The notes below the pieces were generated by a model. It worked only from the letters and a program-made list of their open reading frames with translations. It ran no database searches and had not been told where the DNA came from. A stretch of DNA of 64,000 bases from positions 1-64,000 of the forward strand of contig JAJFGY010000136.1 in NCBI GenBank assembly GCA_021775935.1, in the 5' to 3' direction. Of the stretch, positions 31,979 through 42,840 are shown in pieces; positions within the stretch are counted from its first letter, which is position 1; each line of letters starts with the position of its first letter. This DNA is from Alphaproteobacteria bacterium. GTDB lineage: Bacteria; Pseudomonadota; Alphaproteobacteria; Parvibaculales; Parvibaculaceae. A program made the position numbers and the translations under genes.

Positions 31979-32653
31979 TTAGTTGGCGGTGTGCCTATCT
32001 GGACTCACCTCTGCGCTCGGGAAGGTGGGCTCAGGATCACCGGCGCTCCATTGGGGATATTTTTCCATTACGGACTTAAAGCGATCTGATGCAAGGAACC
32101 GCTCCAGCCAAACCCGCAGATGCGTCCAGTCCTGCGTGTCAAACCAGGCGCGGTCGGTATTTGCGAACTGTCTCACAAAGGGCAGGATTGCATAGTCAGC
32201 AAAACAGGCCTTTGGCCCACACAACCAATCATTCTTGCTGAGCCGATCATCTAACCCGCGCAAGGTTACCGAAGCTTCTGTCCGGTGTTCCTCTGCTACA
32301 GCCCCGTCATACCGGTTTTCGTATTTGTAGCGATCAAGATGGTGCTTAAAGGGTCCGTCATTTTGCGCGACCAGCTCATCGATTGCGGCGCGATCAGCAC
32401 CAAGCCAGTTCTCCGGGTCAGACTGGCCCAGTGCCCAGTTCATGACATCAAGACTTTCTTCGAGAACATCTCCTCCAGGGAGTACAAGAACCGGCACTGT
32501 AGCCTTGGGGGATGCCGCAATCATCTCAGGAGGTTTGTCGCGCAGCACAACTTCGCGCAGTAAGACCGATAAGCCGCTTGATGCCAACGCCAAGCGCGCG
32601 CGCATGGCGTATGGACAGCGGCGGAAGGAATAGAGTGTGGGAAGCTCTTCCAT
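31979..32653 (-). CDS. glutathione S-transferase-like protein
   Basis: LPTLYSFRRCPYAMRARLALASSGLSVLLREVVLRDKPPEMIAASPKATVPVLVL. Confidence 0.85.
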   Translation of the reverse strand: MEELPTLYSFRRCPYAMRARLALASSGLSVLLREVVLRDKPPEMIAASPKATVPVLVLPGGDVLEESLDVMNWALGQSDPENWLGADRAAIDELVAQNDGPFKHHLDRYKYENRYDGAVAEEHRTEASVTLRGLDDRLSKNDWLCGPKACFADYAILPFVRQFANTDRAWFDTQDWTHLRVWLERFLASDRFKSVMEKYPQWSAGDPEPTFPSAEVSPDRHTAN

Positions 32654-33618
32654 CAGTCATCTGCCAATTCAGGCGCTTCATATCGCGCACCAAGGTGCTT
32701 TTCGTTCCGCTTCTTTGCCAGATCAATCTGCTTTTGCCTGGATGTGAAGCGTGCGATCTGTTCGGGGCTCGAGGCATCATAGCAATGGGGACAGCTCACA
32801 CCGGGCTGATATTGCGGTGTTTCTTTCTCTTCCTCAGAGATCGGCCGTCTGCAAGCATGGCACATGTCATAGCTGCCAGGCGTCAGCCCATGCTCAACTG
32901 ACACGCGCTGGTCAAAGACGAAGCACTCGCCCTTCCAGAGGCTTTCTTCTTCGGGCACCTTCTCAAGATATTTCAGAATGCCGCCTTCCAGATGATAGAC
33001 GTCTTCAAAGCCTTCTGTTTTCATATAGGAGCTGGCCTTCTCGCAGCGAATGCCGCCAGTGCAAAACATCGCTACTTTGGGTTTCTTGCCATCTGCTGCG
33101 CGTGCCTTCAAAGCCTCAACCCAGTCAGGAAACTCTCGGAAGCTCGCAGTCTTGGGGTCTTCTGCTCCGCGAAAAGTTCCGATCGCCACTTCATAAGCGT
33201 TTCGTGTGTCGACCAAAATGACATCTGGATCTGATATCAGCTCGTTCCAGTCCTCAGGTTTTACATAAGTGCCGACCTGTTTGTTGGGATCTGCAATCGG
33301 CTTGCCGAGCGTCACAATCTCTTTCTTCAGACGTACTTTCATCCGGTGAAACGGCATTTTTTCAGTGTAAGAGTATTTAACGCCGATCCCTTTGAGCCTG
33401 GCATCCGACTGGATGTGGGCAATGACGTGTTCGATGCCCTTTTGGGGACCCGCGACAGTGCCGTTTATGCCCTCTTCTGCGAGAAGAACTGTCCCCATGA
33501 TCTGGTTCGCCCTGCAAACAGCCTGCAGAGGTGCCTGGAGCGCTTCGAAATCTGGAAGGGTGGCGAATTTGTACATCGCCGCCACTGTGTAGGTCTGATC
33601 AGTACTCATGGTTTTCAT
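32653..33618 (-). CDS. trhO: tRNA uridine(34) hydroxylase TrhO (YceA, rhodanese-related)
   Basis: [49 protein letters not shown]-terminal CHAC...CPHC. Confidence 0.93.
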   Translation of the reverse strand: MKTMSTDQTYTVAAMYKFATLPDFEALQAPLQAVCRANQIMGTVLLAEEGINGTVAGPQKGIEHVIAHIQSDARLKGIGVKYSYTEKMPFHRMKVRLKKEIVTLGKPIADPNKQVGTYVKPEDWNELISDPDVILVDTRNAYEVAIGTFRGAEDPKTASFREFPDWVEALKARAADGKKPKVAMFCTGGIRCEKASSYMKTEGFEDVYHLEGGILKYLEKVPEEESLWKGECFVFDQRVSVEHGLTPGSYDMCHACRRPISEEEKETPQYQPGVSCPHCYDASSPEQIARFTSRQKQIDLAKKRNEKHLGARYEAPELADD

Positions 33619-33804
33619 CCTGCAGGGTCAGCAGATTGGTTACATCCCCGCGCGTAAATCCGCAAGTTTGACCCCCAATTAATGAAACCAGGTCTCCAAA
33701 ATCTCCCTGTTTTCCGTCAGTCATCCTTGTATCGGGGCGACTTCATTCTTTTTAAAAAGGATGCTGTCAGGCTTAACCCAGGGCTTGGTATTGAACCGAG
33801 ATGA

Positions 33805-34413
33805 TTGGGTGGGTTTATGACTTTGGACGAAATGCTGGCGCTGTCTCTCGCGCCAGAAAAAATGCGCAGCCTGATTGCAGCCTATCGCGAAGCCCAGGGA
33901 GACGGGGCGCTCGATGTGGCATCGCAAGACCGACTGCCCATGCGGAAAATGGCTCCTTTGCTTGCCAATGTCACGCTCATGGAACGCCTGGATGATGACC
34001 ACATTGTATATCGGATAGCAGGTGAGAACATTGTTGCAAGGCTTGGCTTTAATCCGACAGGTAAGAACTTTCTAGACTTCTTCGACGCCGCCATTCGCGA
34101 AGAGAGTGCGCGGGTGAATAAGGCTGGGCTGACCAGCAAATGTGGCCATTATGCGGTTTATGAAAATCAATATGAGTCTGGTCGCCGTATGATCAGCGAA
34201 AGCCTCATGTTGCCGATGCGGAAAAACGCACACTCGGACGTAGATTTTATCTTCGGCTATCACATTCACCATCAAGCAACAGATATTTATGCAATGGGTG
34301 CGCGAACGTCCCTCATGGTTGATTGGTCTGTGGCTGAGTTTGTCGACATAGGATTTGGTGTCCCCAAGATCACCGTCGAAGAGAGTCCCTCCGCCCGACA
34401 AGCACGCGCCTGA
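33805..34413 (+). CDS. PAS_5-like (DUF1457-type) protein, paralog 1
   Basis: QDRLPMRKMAPLLANVTLMERLDDDHIVYRIAGENIVARLGFNPTGKNFLDF...GRRMISESLMLPMRK; family assignment by pattern. Confidence 0.75.
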   Translation: MGGFMTLDEMLALSLAPEKMRSLIAAYREAQGDGALDVASQDRLPMRKMAPLLANVTLMERLDDDHIVYRIAGENIVARLGFNPTGKNFLDFFDAAIREESARVNKAGLTSKCGHYAVYENQYESGRRMISESLMLPMRKNAHSDVDFIFGYHIHHQATDIYAMGARTSLMVDWSVAEFVDIGFGVPKITVEESPSARQARA

Positions 34414-34446
34414 ATTGAGCGGGTCCGCTATTCACTTTTTGTAGAG

Positions 34447-35055
34447 TTGCCCCCTTCAGTATCAGCAGGGCCATCCCGGGAACTTTTAGGACATGATGTG
34501 ACATTTGATGAGCTCATCGCACAATCAATCGCACCGTCAAAAACCGCTGCTTTCGTGACCGGATATCGTGAAACGCAGACCGACGGAAATGTAGGCGAAC
34601 AAGATCGGCTTCCCATGAGAACGATGGCGCCGATGCTCCCAAATGTCACGCTTACCGAATACCACAATGAGGAGAAAATCCTTTACCGCATTGCAGGCCA
34701 AGATGTTGTCGAGCGTTTAGGTTTCAACCCAATCGGGCAGAATGTTCTTGATCTTATCGCTCAGGAAAAACGCAGTGCGGCAATTGATCTCCATGATGTC
34801 ATCATACGACACCCCTGCGGCTCCTATGTGCTGTATGAGAGCACGTTTCAATCGGGGCGCCGTGCCAGAAGCGAGAGCATCACATTTCCGATGCGAAAAG
34901 ATGCTGCCTGCGAGGCAGCTCTGTTTCTCTCCTATCACGTTCACCACCAACCGACCGGGTACGGTGAAACGAGTGAAACAACATCTCTCGGCCAATCCCA
35001 TCAACAGGCCGATTTGATCGACATTGGGTTTGGTATTCCGAAGATACCAATTTAG
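34447..35055 (+). CDS. PAS_5-like (DUF1457-type) protein, paralog 2
   Basis: EQDRLPMRTMAPMLPNVTLTEYHNEEKILYRIAGQDVVERLGFNPIGQNVLDL...GRRARSESITFPMRK; ends DIGFGIPKI like paralog 1. Confidence 0.75.
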   Translation: MPPSVSAGPSRELLGHDVTFDELIAQSIAPSKTAAFVTGYRETQTDGNVGEQDRLPMRTMAPMLPNVTLTEYHNEEKILYRIAGQDVVERLGFNPIGQNVLDLIAQEKRSAAIDLHDVIIRHPCGSYVLYESTFQSGRRARSESITFPMRKDAACEAALFLSYHVHHQPTGYGETSETTSLGQSHQQADLIDIGFGIPKIPI

Positions 35056-35074
35056 AAGCGTGCTCCTCATTCAG

Positions 35075-35500
35075 CTAGTCCATTGTCGGTTTTCCGCGAA
35101 GCTTCTTCTTGTCACCTCGCTTGCTTTTGGTCTCTAGCCGCTTCCGTTTGGACGCCAATGTTGGTTTTGTTTTCACTCGGTATCTCACAGGTTCTGATGC
35201 CCGTTTCAACAAATCGAACAAACGTGTGCGGGCGGCGTCCCGGTTCATCTGCTGCGAGCGATGTTCCCGTGCTGTAATCGTGAGAATTCCACCTGCGGAA
35301 AGTCGCCGCCCGGCAAGCTCGCCCAAACGTCTTTTCGTTGCTGCGGTGAGTGCCTGCGACCTAAGCACGTCAAAGCGCAACTGAACTGCAGTTGCCACCT
35401 TATTGACATTCTGCCCACCAGGTCCGCCCGCCTGGATGAAACTTTCTTCCAGTTCAGCGGCATCTATCTCGATCCGGTCGTTGATGCGTATTTTAGCCAT
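35075..35500 (-). CDS. arfB: alternative ribosome-rescue factor ArfB (peptidyl-tRNA hydrolase, YaeJ)
   Basis: ESFIQAGGPGGQNVNKVATAVQLRF (GGQ) and basic C-terminal tail KRKRLETKSKRGDKKKLRGKPTMD. Confidence 0.95.
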   Translation of the reverse strand: MAKIRINDRIEIDAAELEESFIQAGGPGGQNVNKVATAVQLRFDVLRSQALTAATKRRLGELAGRRLSAGGILTITAREHRSQQMNRDAARTRLFDLLKRASEPVRYRVKTKPTLASKRKRLETKSKRGDKKKLRGKPTMD

Positions 35501-35509
35501 GCCGCACCA

Positions 35510-36721
35510 TTACCGAGCCTTCAGATAGCCGGCAGCCGCGACCCCACATGAGCGGCCCAGCGCCATGCAGGCATTCAGCAAATAGCCGCCAGTTGGCGCT
35601 TCCCAATCCAGCATCTCGCCTGTGCAGAACGTGCCCGGCCTGGATGTCAGCATGAAGCCTTCATCCAGCGTCTCAAATGAGATGCCGCCTGCCGATGAGA
35701 TCGCTTCTTCTATCGGGCGGGCGTTCGTCACCTTGAGCGAGAGGCCTTTGATTGCCTCTGCAAGTTTCTCCACATCGTCCAAGCGATCGGGCGCACATTC
35801 CCGCAGAAGATTGGCTTTAACGCCTGACAAGAAGACTGTTTTCTTCAGGTGTGTAGAAAAGCTTCTCGTGCCACGTGGCTTCGACAGGCGCGTGATGACT
35901 TTTTCAAGCGGCACGTCAGGCATCAGATCAAGACGAAGCATTGCTTCACCTTTCTCCTTGATCGCCTCGCGCAGCACACGGGTATGCTGGTAGATGCCGC
36001 TGCCTTCAATGCCATAGGCGGTGACGACAAATTCACCATTTATGCGCACATCATCTGCAGTGAGCGCGACGGCTTTAACAGGCTCTCCTGCGAACCTATC
36101 TTTGAAATGATCCGACCATGCGTGATTGAAGCCGCAATTGGCAGGCTCGAATGGTCGAACGTCGATGTCCGCCTCTTTCATGTGAGAAACCCAGCTTGCG
36201 TCTGACCCGAGCTTTGGCCAGCTTGCGCCACCCAATGCCAGAATGGTTACGTCTGACTTGACGCATTGTTTTCCCTCTGGTGTTTCAAACAGCAAGGCGC
36301 CCGTCTCATCCCAGCCAAGCCACTTATGGCGAACATGAACGCTCATGCCGCGCGCCTTGAGCTGGCGTATCCAGGCACGCAGCAGGGGCGCGGCTTTCAT
36401 GCTCTTGGGGAAGACGTGGCCGGACGTGCCGACAAAGGTTTTGGTGCCCAGGTCTGCTGCCCACTCGCGAACGGCATTTGGCGGGAAATGTTCAATCGTG
36501 TTTTCAAGGTAGGGTCGCGCTTGACCGAAATGGGCGAGGAATGCATCAATCGATTCCGAGTGGGTAAGGTTGAGCCCACTCTTCCCCGCCATCAGGAATT
36601 TGCGCCCGAGCGAAGGCATGGCGTCAAATAGATCGACCGCGATGCCTCTCCGCGTCAGCGCCTCAGCTGCCATCAGACCAGCCGGGCCACCACCGATTAT
36701 CGTTGCCCGTGCTTGTGCCAT
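35510..36721 (-). CDS. HI0933/BaiN-family flavoprotein (TIGR03862-like)
   Basis: ATIIGGGPAGLMAAEALTRRGIAVDLFDAMPSLGRKFLMAGKSGLNLTHSE, FCTGEMLDWEAPTGGYLLNACMALGRSCGVAA. Confidence 0.92.
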   Translation of the reverse strand: MAQARATIIGGGPAGLMAAEALTRRGIAVDLFDAMPSLGRKFLMAGKSGLNLTHSESIDAFLAHFGQARPYLENTIEHFPPNAVREWAADLGTKTFVGTSGHVFPKSMKAAPLLRAWIRQLKARGMSVHVRHKWLGWDETGALLFETPEGKQCVKSDVTILALGGASWPKLGSDASWVSHMKEADIDVRPFEPANCGFNHAWSDHFKDRFAGEPVKAVALTADDVRINGEFVVTAYGIEGSGIYQHTRVLREAIKEKGEAMLRLDLMPDVPLEKVITRLSKPRGTRSFSTHLKKTVFLSGVKANLLRECAPDRLDDVEKLAEAIKGLSLKVTNARPIEEAISSAGGISFETLDEGFMLTSRPGTFCTGEMLDWEAPTGGYLLNACMALGRSCGVAAAGYLKAR

Positions 36722-36731
36722 GTGAGGTGTC

Positions 36732-38033
<1,302 letters not shown>

Positions 38034-38429
38034 TCATGTGTTAGGCGATACATACCCAAGCCTGCGCCTGTCCGAAAGCGTTTTGGCGAAAATTTCCCAA
38101 TTTCTCGCGATTCTGGCGCATCTGAGCCCTTGGCGTAGGTCAAACCCCCTGGTTCTGGCGGCCTGAGAAATTTTCCCGACAATTCACCCTGACCGTCTGA
38201 ATTTTTTACACGCGGGATAGCTCTCTCGGTCCTGGTCGCCCGCTGCGTGTGTGAATCCGGCAACGGGTCCGTACCTGCCTGGTTGCTAGTGTGCTCGTGC
38301 TGGATGTCCGACGGGGTGAGAGGGACATCGTTCTACAGCACTTCTATTACGACGCTTGCGGTCGAGAGAGGTATTGCCGGATCGGGGGGCCCGGCAGTCG
38401 AGACCTCCCCGCATGCTCGGAGGAAGACC

Positions 38430-40319
38430 ATGCACTTCTCACTCACCCCTGCCTTAGGCGGGACTTGGCGGCATCGATCCGCCCAACTGGCGCTTAGCCT
38501 ATCCATTGGGTCAGCCACACTCCTTTACCTCAGCAGCCCTGCTGTTGCCTATGACACCAAAGTCGGCCCTGTCGACGTTTCCATCGACACGACGGTTTCC
38601 ATGGGTGTGTCAGTTCGCGCATCTGACCGCGATTGCGAAAACATCAACGTCAATAATGGCGGTTGTCTCAACGGCACGGGAACTGGCGCCAGCATCAACG
38701 CGGACAATGGCAACCTGAACTTTGACCAATGGGACCTGACCTCCGCGACCGTCAAGGCGACAAACGATATTTCCGCGAAATATGCGAATTTTGGCGCTTT
38801 TGCACGGGTGAAATCTTTTTACGACTATGTGTACGCCGAGAACGATATGAGGTTTCGTGACCTTCAGGGCGACGCTCAGGAGCAACTCGATTACGGCGTC
38901 GATGTGCTTGATGCTTTTGTCTATGGGGACTTCGTTGTCGCCGATACGGTTCCCGTCACAGTACGTGTCGGAAATCAGGTAGTGAACTGGGGCGAGAGCC
39001 TCTTCCTCCAGGGTGGCATTAATGCGTTTCAGGCTGTCGACGTTACGGCACTACGCACACCTGGTGCAGAATTGAAGGAAGCACTCACACCAATGCCGAT
39101 GGTTTATGGCTCCGCGACATATGGAGACACATCGGTTGAAGCTTTCTGGCAGTGGGCCTACGAAAAGACGGAGATCGATCCATCAGGTTCGTTCTTTTCA
39201 TCATTGGACATTGCGGGCCTTGGACCCAATTTAGCAATATTCGGTAGCCCTGATACTCTCACGGCTGGTAACAGCCAATTCGATGGAATTTCATATCTCG
39301 GCATAGAGGGAGACACCGTAGATGAAGATTCAGCTGAGTTCGGTGTCGCCCTTCGGCATTACTCAGAGGCGATCAATGGTGGGACGGAGTTCGGGCTCTA
39401 TTACAGTCACTACACCTCGCGACTTCCCTTTCTCGGCTATCGGGCAGGCACTGTTGATGCCGCAACAGCTTGTGCTGCAATTGGCGGCTGTGTGGACGCG
39501 ACGAGCAGCGGGCTCGCGCTTATCAACGCAGCAGGCGCCGGCACTGTTGAATGGGTCTATCCTGACAGCATCAACACTCTAGGTGTCAGTGCCTCCACAA
39601 CCATTGGGGATGTCGCCTTTGCCGTGGAAACAAGTTTCACGCCTGACATGCCGCTTCAGACGGAGAGCAATCAGCAACTTGCTCAGGTGTTGGACGCAAC
39701 GGGATTTGCGGCTTTGTTCTCAGGGGGCTTGGAGCCAACGACAAGTGATCTTGCTGCAATCGTGCTTGGCCAATCCACCTCCTCAGTTACAGAAGCAGAT
39801 GCTCTGCAAGGACAATTCAATACGATCAGCACCTATACACAGAGCAACGAGTTCGTTGAGGCTATCGGCGCAGATCTACTGGTTTTGCTGGTCAATGGCG
39901 GCTTTATGTATGTGGCAGACGCGGGAGACCTTTATCTCAATCATAGCGGCTCAGAGATTGGCATCAGTAGCGCCACGGCTGCTTCGGTTTTGACGAATGG
40001 TCAGACCAACACCCAATATGCAACGAGTCTCTCCACTGGATATCGCGTAGCGGCGATCAGCACGTACAACAACCCATGGGATCTTCCTATTACCGTCACA
40101 CCAAGTGTCAGCTTTCGGCACGATACGACGGGCTTTGCGCCAGGCCCCATCGGACCTGGTTTCGTCAAAGGTGTGAAACAGGTGAGCCTTGCGCTGGGGG
40201 TCAGCTATCTCAACGCGTGGAATGGCAGCGTGAGCTACACCAATGGTTTCGGCGGGGGCATACACAATGGCTCAGCTGACAAAGACTTTATCTCTGCAAG
40301 TCTGAGCTATTCGTTCTAG
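38430..40319 (+). CDS. DUF1302 family outer-membrane protein
   Basis: Signal-like N-terminus ending SPAVA-YD, VRVGNQVVNWGESLFLQGGINAFQAVDVTALRTPGAELKEALTPMPMVYGS, C-terminal aromatic ...SLSYSF; AGGA before ATG 38430. Confidence 0.88.
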   Translation: MHFSLTPALGGTWRHRSAQLALSLSIGSATLLYLSSPAVAYDTKVGPVDVSIDTTVSMGVSVRASDRDCENINVNNGGCLNGTGTGASINADNGNLNFDQWDLTSATVKATNDISAKYANFGAFARVKSFYDYVYAENDMRFRDLQGDAQEQLDYGVDVLDAFVYGDFVVADTVPVTVRVGNQVVNWGESLFLQGGINAFQAVDVTALRTPGAELKEALTPMPMVYGSATYGDTSVEAFWQWAYEKTEIDPSGSFFSSLDIAGLGPNLAIFGSPDTLTAGNSQFDGISYLGIEGDTVDEDSAEFGVALRHYSEAINGGTEFGLYYSHYTSRLPFLGYRAGTVDAATACAAIGGCVDATSSGLALINAAGAGTVEWVYPDSINTLGVSASTTIGDVAFAVETSFTPDMPLQTESNQQLAQVLDATGFAALFSGGLEPTTSDLAAIVLGQSTSSVTEADALQGQFNTISTYTQSNEFVEAIGADLLVLLVNGGFMYVADAGDLYLNHSGSEIGISSATAASVLTNGQTNTQYATSLSTGYRVAAISTYNNPWDLPITVTPSVSFRHDTTGFAPGPIGPGFVKGVKQVSLALGVSYLNAWNGSVSYTNGFGGGIHNGSADKDFISASLSYSF

Positions 40320-40337
40320 CAAATGTTATGAGATGAG

Positions 40338-40371
40338 AGAGGGGCCAGGAAGCCATTTTCCTGGCCCCTCT
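40338..40371. terminator. hairpin terminator between convergent genes
   Basis: Perfect 14-bp stem AGAGGGGCCAGGAA / TTCCTGGCCCCTCT (38-51 and 58-71 of 40,3xx) with 6-nt loop, short T run on + strand. Confidence 0.85.
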
Positions 40372-40376
40372 TTGCG

Positions 40377-40802
40377 TTAAGGCCGCCCGAGTTTGATGTC
40401 GAGGCTCATCGTATCGTCATCGCGGAACGCCAAGAGCACCAGTGTCGCTGCAAAGACTGTGAAGGAAGGGAAAAACAGAAGGTTGCGGGTTTCCTCCGTC
40501 AACAGATAGAGGCCAAGCGGGTCTGCAATATATTTCCAGATCGCGAGCAGTCCGAGCCCCAAGACAATTGACTGGATCGGATAGACAAATTTGCGAAACA
40601 GACCCAACACAATCGTAAGACCGAGCAATACCTGCAGGACACCCAGCGGGGTTTGCAGCGCATCCATGCTCAAGGCACCCCCATAATATTTTTCCGACAC
40701 GCCAATTGACGCGCTTGGTGCAGCAATTTTTATTGCTCCCCATATGGCCAAAAGAAGCCCGGTGCCGGTTCGGAGCAGGAGCAAAGAGAGTGGCTTAAGC
40801 AT
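40377..40802 (-). CDS. DoxX-like small membrane protein
   Basis: 141 aa, about 4 hydrophobic segments; pattern LLRTGTGLLLAIWGAIKI...LQVLLGLTIVLGLF. Confidence 0.6.
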   Translation of the reverse strand: MLKPLSLLLLRTGTGLLLAIWGAIKIAAPSASIGVSEKYYGGALSMDALQTPLGVLQVLLGLTIVLGLFRKFVYPIQSIVLGLGLLAIWKYIADPLGLYLLTEETRNLLFFPSFTVFAATLVLLAFRDDDTMSLDIKLGRP

Positions 40803-41084
40803 ATCAACTTCCTTCTTTTGGGCATCTTCGACAGATCGTCCTTGCGGCGCTGTTGAACCCCAATGTTCATTTTTGTTGCCCTAGGAATACCCACGAACCA
40901 GCCAAGGGGGCAATTGCTGCCTCGACACATGTCTGTGATCAGGGCCCGAGCGCCCCGCTTCCTGGAGCCGCCAATAGCTCGTGGATCTCATATTTGGCAT
41001 CCAAGAGCTTGGATTTCCTGGGATCAGCCGCCTTTTTTGCCTACCGCTCTTGACCTCAGGGTCCCCACGGGTTTCAACACGCTC

Positions 41085-41804
41085 ATGGAGAATACCGGTA
41101 CAGCGATGGTTCTTTTTTCGGGCGGCCAAGACTCAACGCTTTGTCTTGCCTGGGCGCTGGAGCGCTATGCCTCCGTCGAGACGATCGGCTTTGATTACGG
41201 TCAATCCCATAAGGTGGAACTCGACTGCCGAGCCGCGATCCGAACCAAACTCGCTGCTGCCTTCCCGCACTGGGGCGAACGGCTGGGACCAGACCACCTC
41301 CTGCATCTCAACGCCCTTGGCGAAATCAGCGAGACAGCGCTTACCCGTGATCAGGAAATCGTCATGGGCGAAAATGGGCTTCCGACAAGTTTTGTGCCCG
41401 GTCGGAACCTCCTCTTTTTGACCTACGCCGCCGCGGTTGGATATCGGCGCGGCGCGACACATCTGGTTGGCGGCATGTGCGAGACAGATTTCTCAGGCTA
41501 TCCCGATTGCCGCGATGAGACCTTGAAAGCCCTCACCCACGCCATCAGCCTTGGCATGGACCTCCCTTTCGTCCTTGAGACCCCCTTGATGTGGATCGAC
41601 AAGGCAGAAACGTGGGCAATGACAGAGAGCCTGGGTGGACAGGCCCTGATTGATCTTGTGATCGAAGAGACCCACACCTGCTACAAGGGTGACAGAGAAC
41701 ATCGCCATGCCTGGGGTTATGGTTGTGACGATTGTCCGGCCTGCGACCTTCGTGGGAAAGGTTTTTCGACCTGGCGCAGCGCTTCGCAAGACAAGGCAGG
41801 TTGA
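41085..41804 (+). CDS. queC: 7-cyano-7-deazaguanine synthase QueC
   Basis: [18 protein letters not shown] (PP-loop), C-terminal [14 protein letters not shown] zinc site; start at MENTGTAM. Confidence 0.97.
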   Translation: MENTGTAMVLFSGGQDSTLCLAWALERYASVETIGFDYGQSHKVELDCRAAIRTKLAAAFPHWGERLGPDHLLHLNALGEISETALTRDQEIVMGENGLPTSFVPGRNLLFLTYAAAVGYRRGATHLVGGMCETDFSGYPDCRDETLKALTHAISLGMDLPFVLETPLMWIDKAETWAMTESLGGQALIDLVIEETHTCYKGDREHRHAWGYGCDDCPACDLRGKGFSTWRSASQDKAG

Positions 41805-41810
41805 GCATCC

Positions 41811-42458
41811 ATGTATTCTGTTAAAGAGCTTTTTTTCACTCTGCAGGGCGAAGGCAAACATAGTGGGCGCCCTGCTGTCTTTTGCCGTTTTACAGGCTGC
41901 AACCTCTGGACTGGCCGGGAGCAAGATCGCGCAAATGCTGTCTGCACATTCTGCGACACAGATTTCGTCGGAACAAATGGCCAGAATGGCGGGAAGTTCG
42001 CCGACGCGGCTACTCTGGCGGCAGAGATAGCGTCGCACTGGCCGACAGACAGCGCATCCTCCCATGGTGATGCGGGCAGATATGTTGTCTGCACTGGCGG
42101 AGAACCCCTCCTGCAATTGGATGTCCCACTGATCGAGGCCCTGCATGAGGTAGGTTTTGAAGTGGCTGTTGAAACCAACGGCACCATCGCTGCACCAGCC
42201 GGGATTGACTGGATCTGTGTCAGTCCGAAGGCAGACGCGCCCCTGGTTCAAACATCCGGCTCAGAACTGAAGCTGGTTTACCCGCAATCCCTCGCAAAAC
42301 CTGACAGATTTGAAGGGCTCGCCTTTGACAATTTCCTGCTACAACCTCTTGATGATGACAATTACCAAATGAATGTGCGTGCGAGTGTTAACTATTGTCT
42401 GGCGCATCCCAGTTGGCAGCTGTCTCTCCAGACACATAAATATCTCGGGATTGACTGA
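41811..42458 (+). CDS. queE: 7-carboxy-7-deazaguanine synthase QueE (radical SAM)
   Basis: YSVKELFFTLQGEGKHSGRPAVFCRFTGCNLW...VCTFCDTDF. Confidence 0.97.
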   Translation: MYSVKELFFTLQGEGKHSGRPAVFCRFTGCNLWTGREQDRANAVCTFCDTDFVGTNGQNGGKFADAATLAAEIASHWPTDSASSHGDAGRYVVCTGGEPLLQLDVPLIEALHEVGFEVAVETNGTIAAPAGIDWICVSPKADAPLVQTSGSELKLVYPQSLAKPDRFEGLAFDNFLLQPLDDDNYQMNVRASVNYCLAHPSWQLSLQTHKYLGID

Positions 42459-42823
42459 TGCGTATCTACAAAGAGTTTGGATTTGAGGCAGCGCATTTTT
42501 TGCCATCCGCGCCTGAAGGCCATGCAAATAGCCGCATGCACGGACACTCGTTTCGAGCCGTCGTCTGGATGGAAGGCGAACCTGACCCAGATACAGGTCT
42601 CATTCGGGAGTTTGGTAGTCTGCTGGACGTTCTCAACGATGTGAAAGCTGAGCTGGACCATCGCTGTCTCAATGAAGTAGAGGGGCTTTCCGTCCCGACC
42701 CTTGAGAATATCTGTGTCTGGATTTGGGGCCGCCTGGCGCCAAGACTGAAACGTCTTTCACGGGTAGAAGTCCATAGAGACAGCTGCCATGAAGGCTGTG
42801 TCTATGATGGCCCTACCGACTGA
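42458..42823 (+). CDS. queD: 6-carboxy-5,6,7,8-tetrahydropterin synthase QueD
   Basis: [41 protein letters not shown]. Confidence 0.96.
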   Translation: MRIYKEFGFEAAHFLPSAPEGHANSRMHGHSFRAVVWMEGEPDPDTGLIREFGSLLDVLNDVKAELDHRCLNEVEGLSVPTLENICVWIWGRLAPRLKRLSRVEVHRDSCHEGCVYDGPTD

Positions 42824-42840
42824 TAAAAAGGCTGAGCGCT

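Noticed and set aside
40863-41084. 74-residue N-terminal extension of QueC in the ORF track
   Set aside because: QueC proteins start just before the SGGQDS loop; the extension is Pro/Arg-rich and unlike QueC, so the internal ATG at 41085 was chosen.
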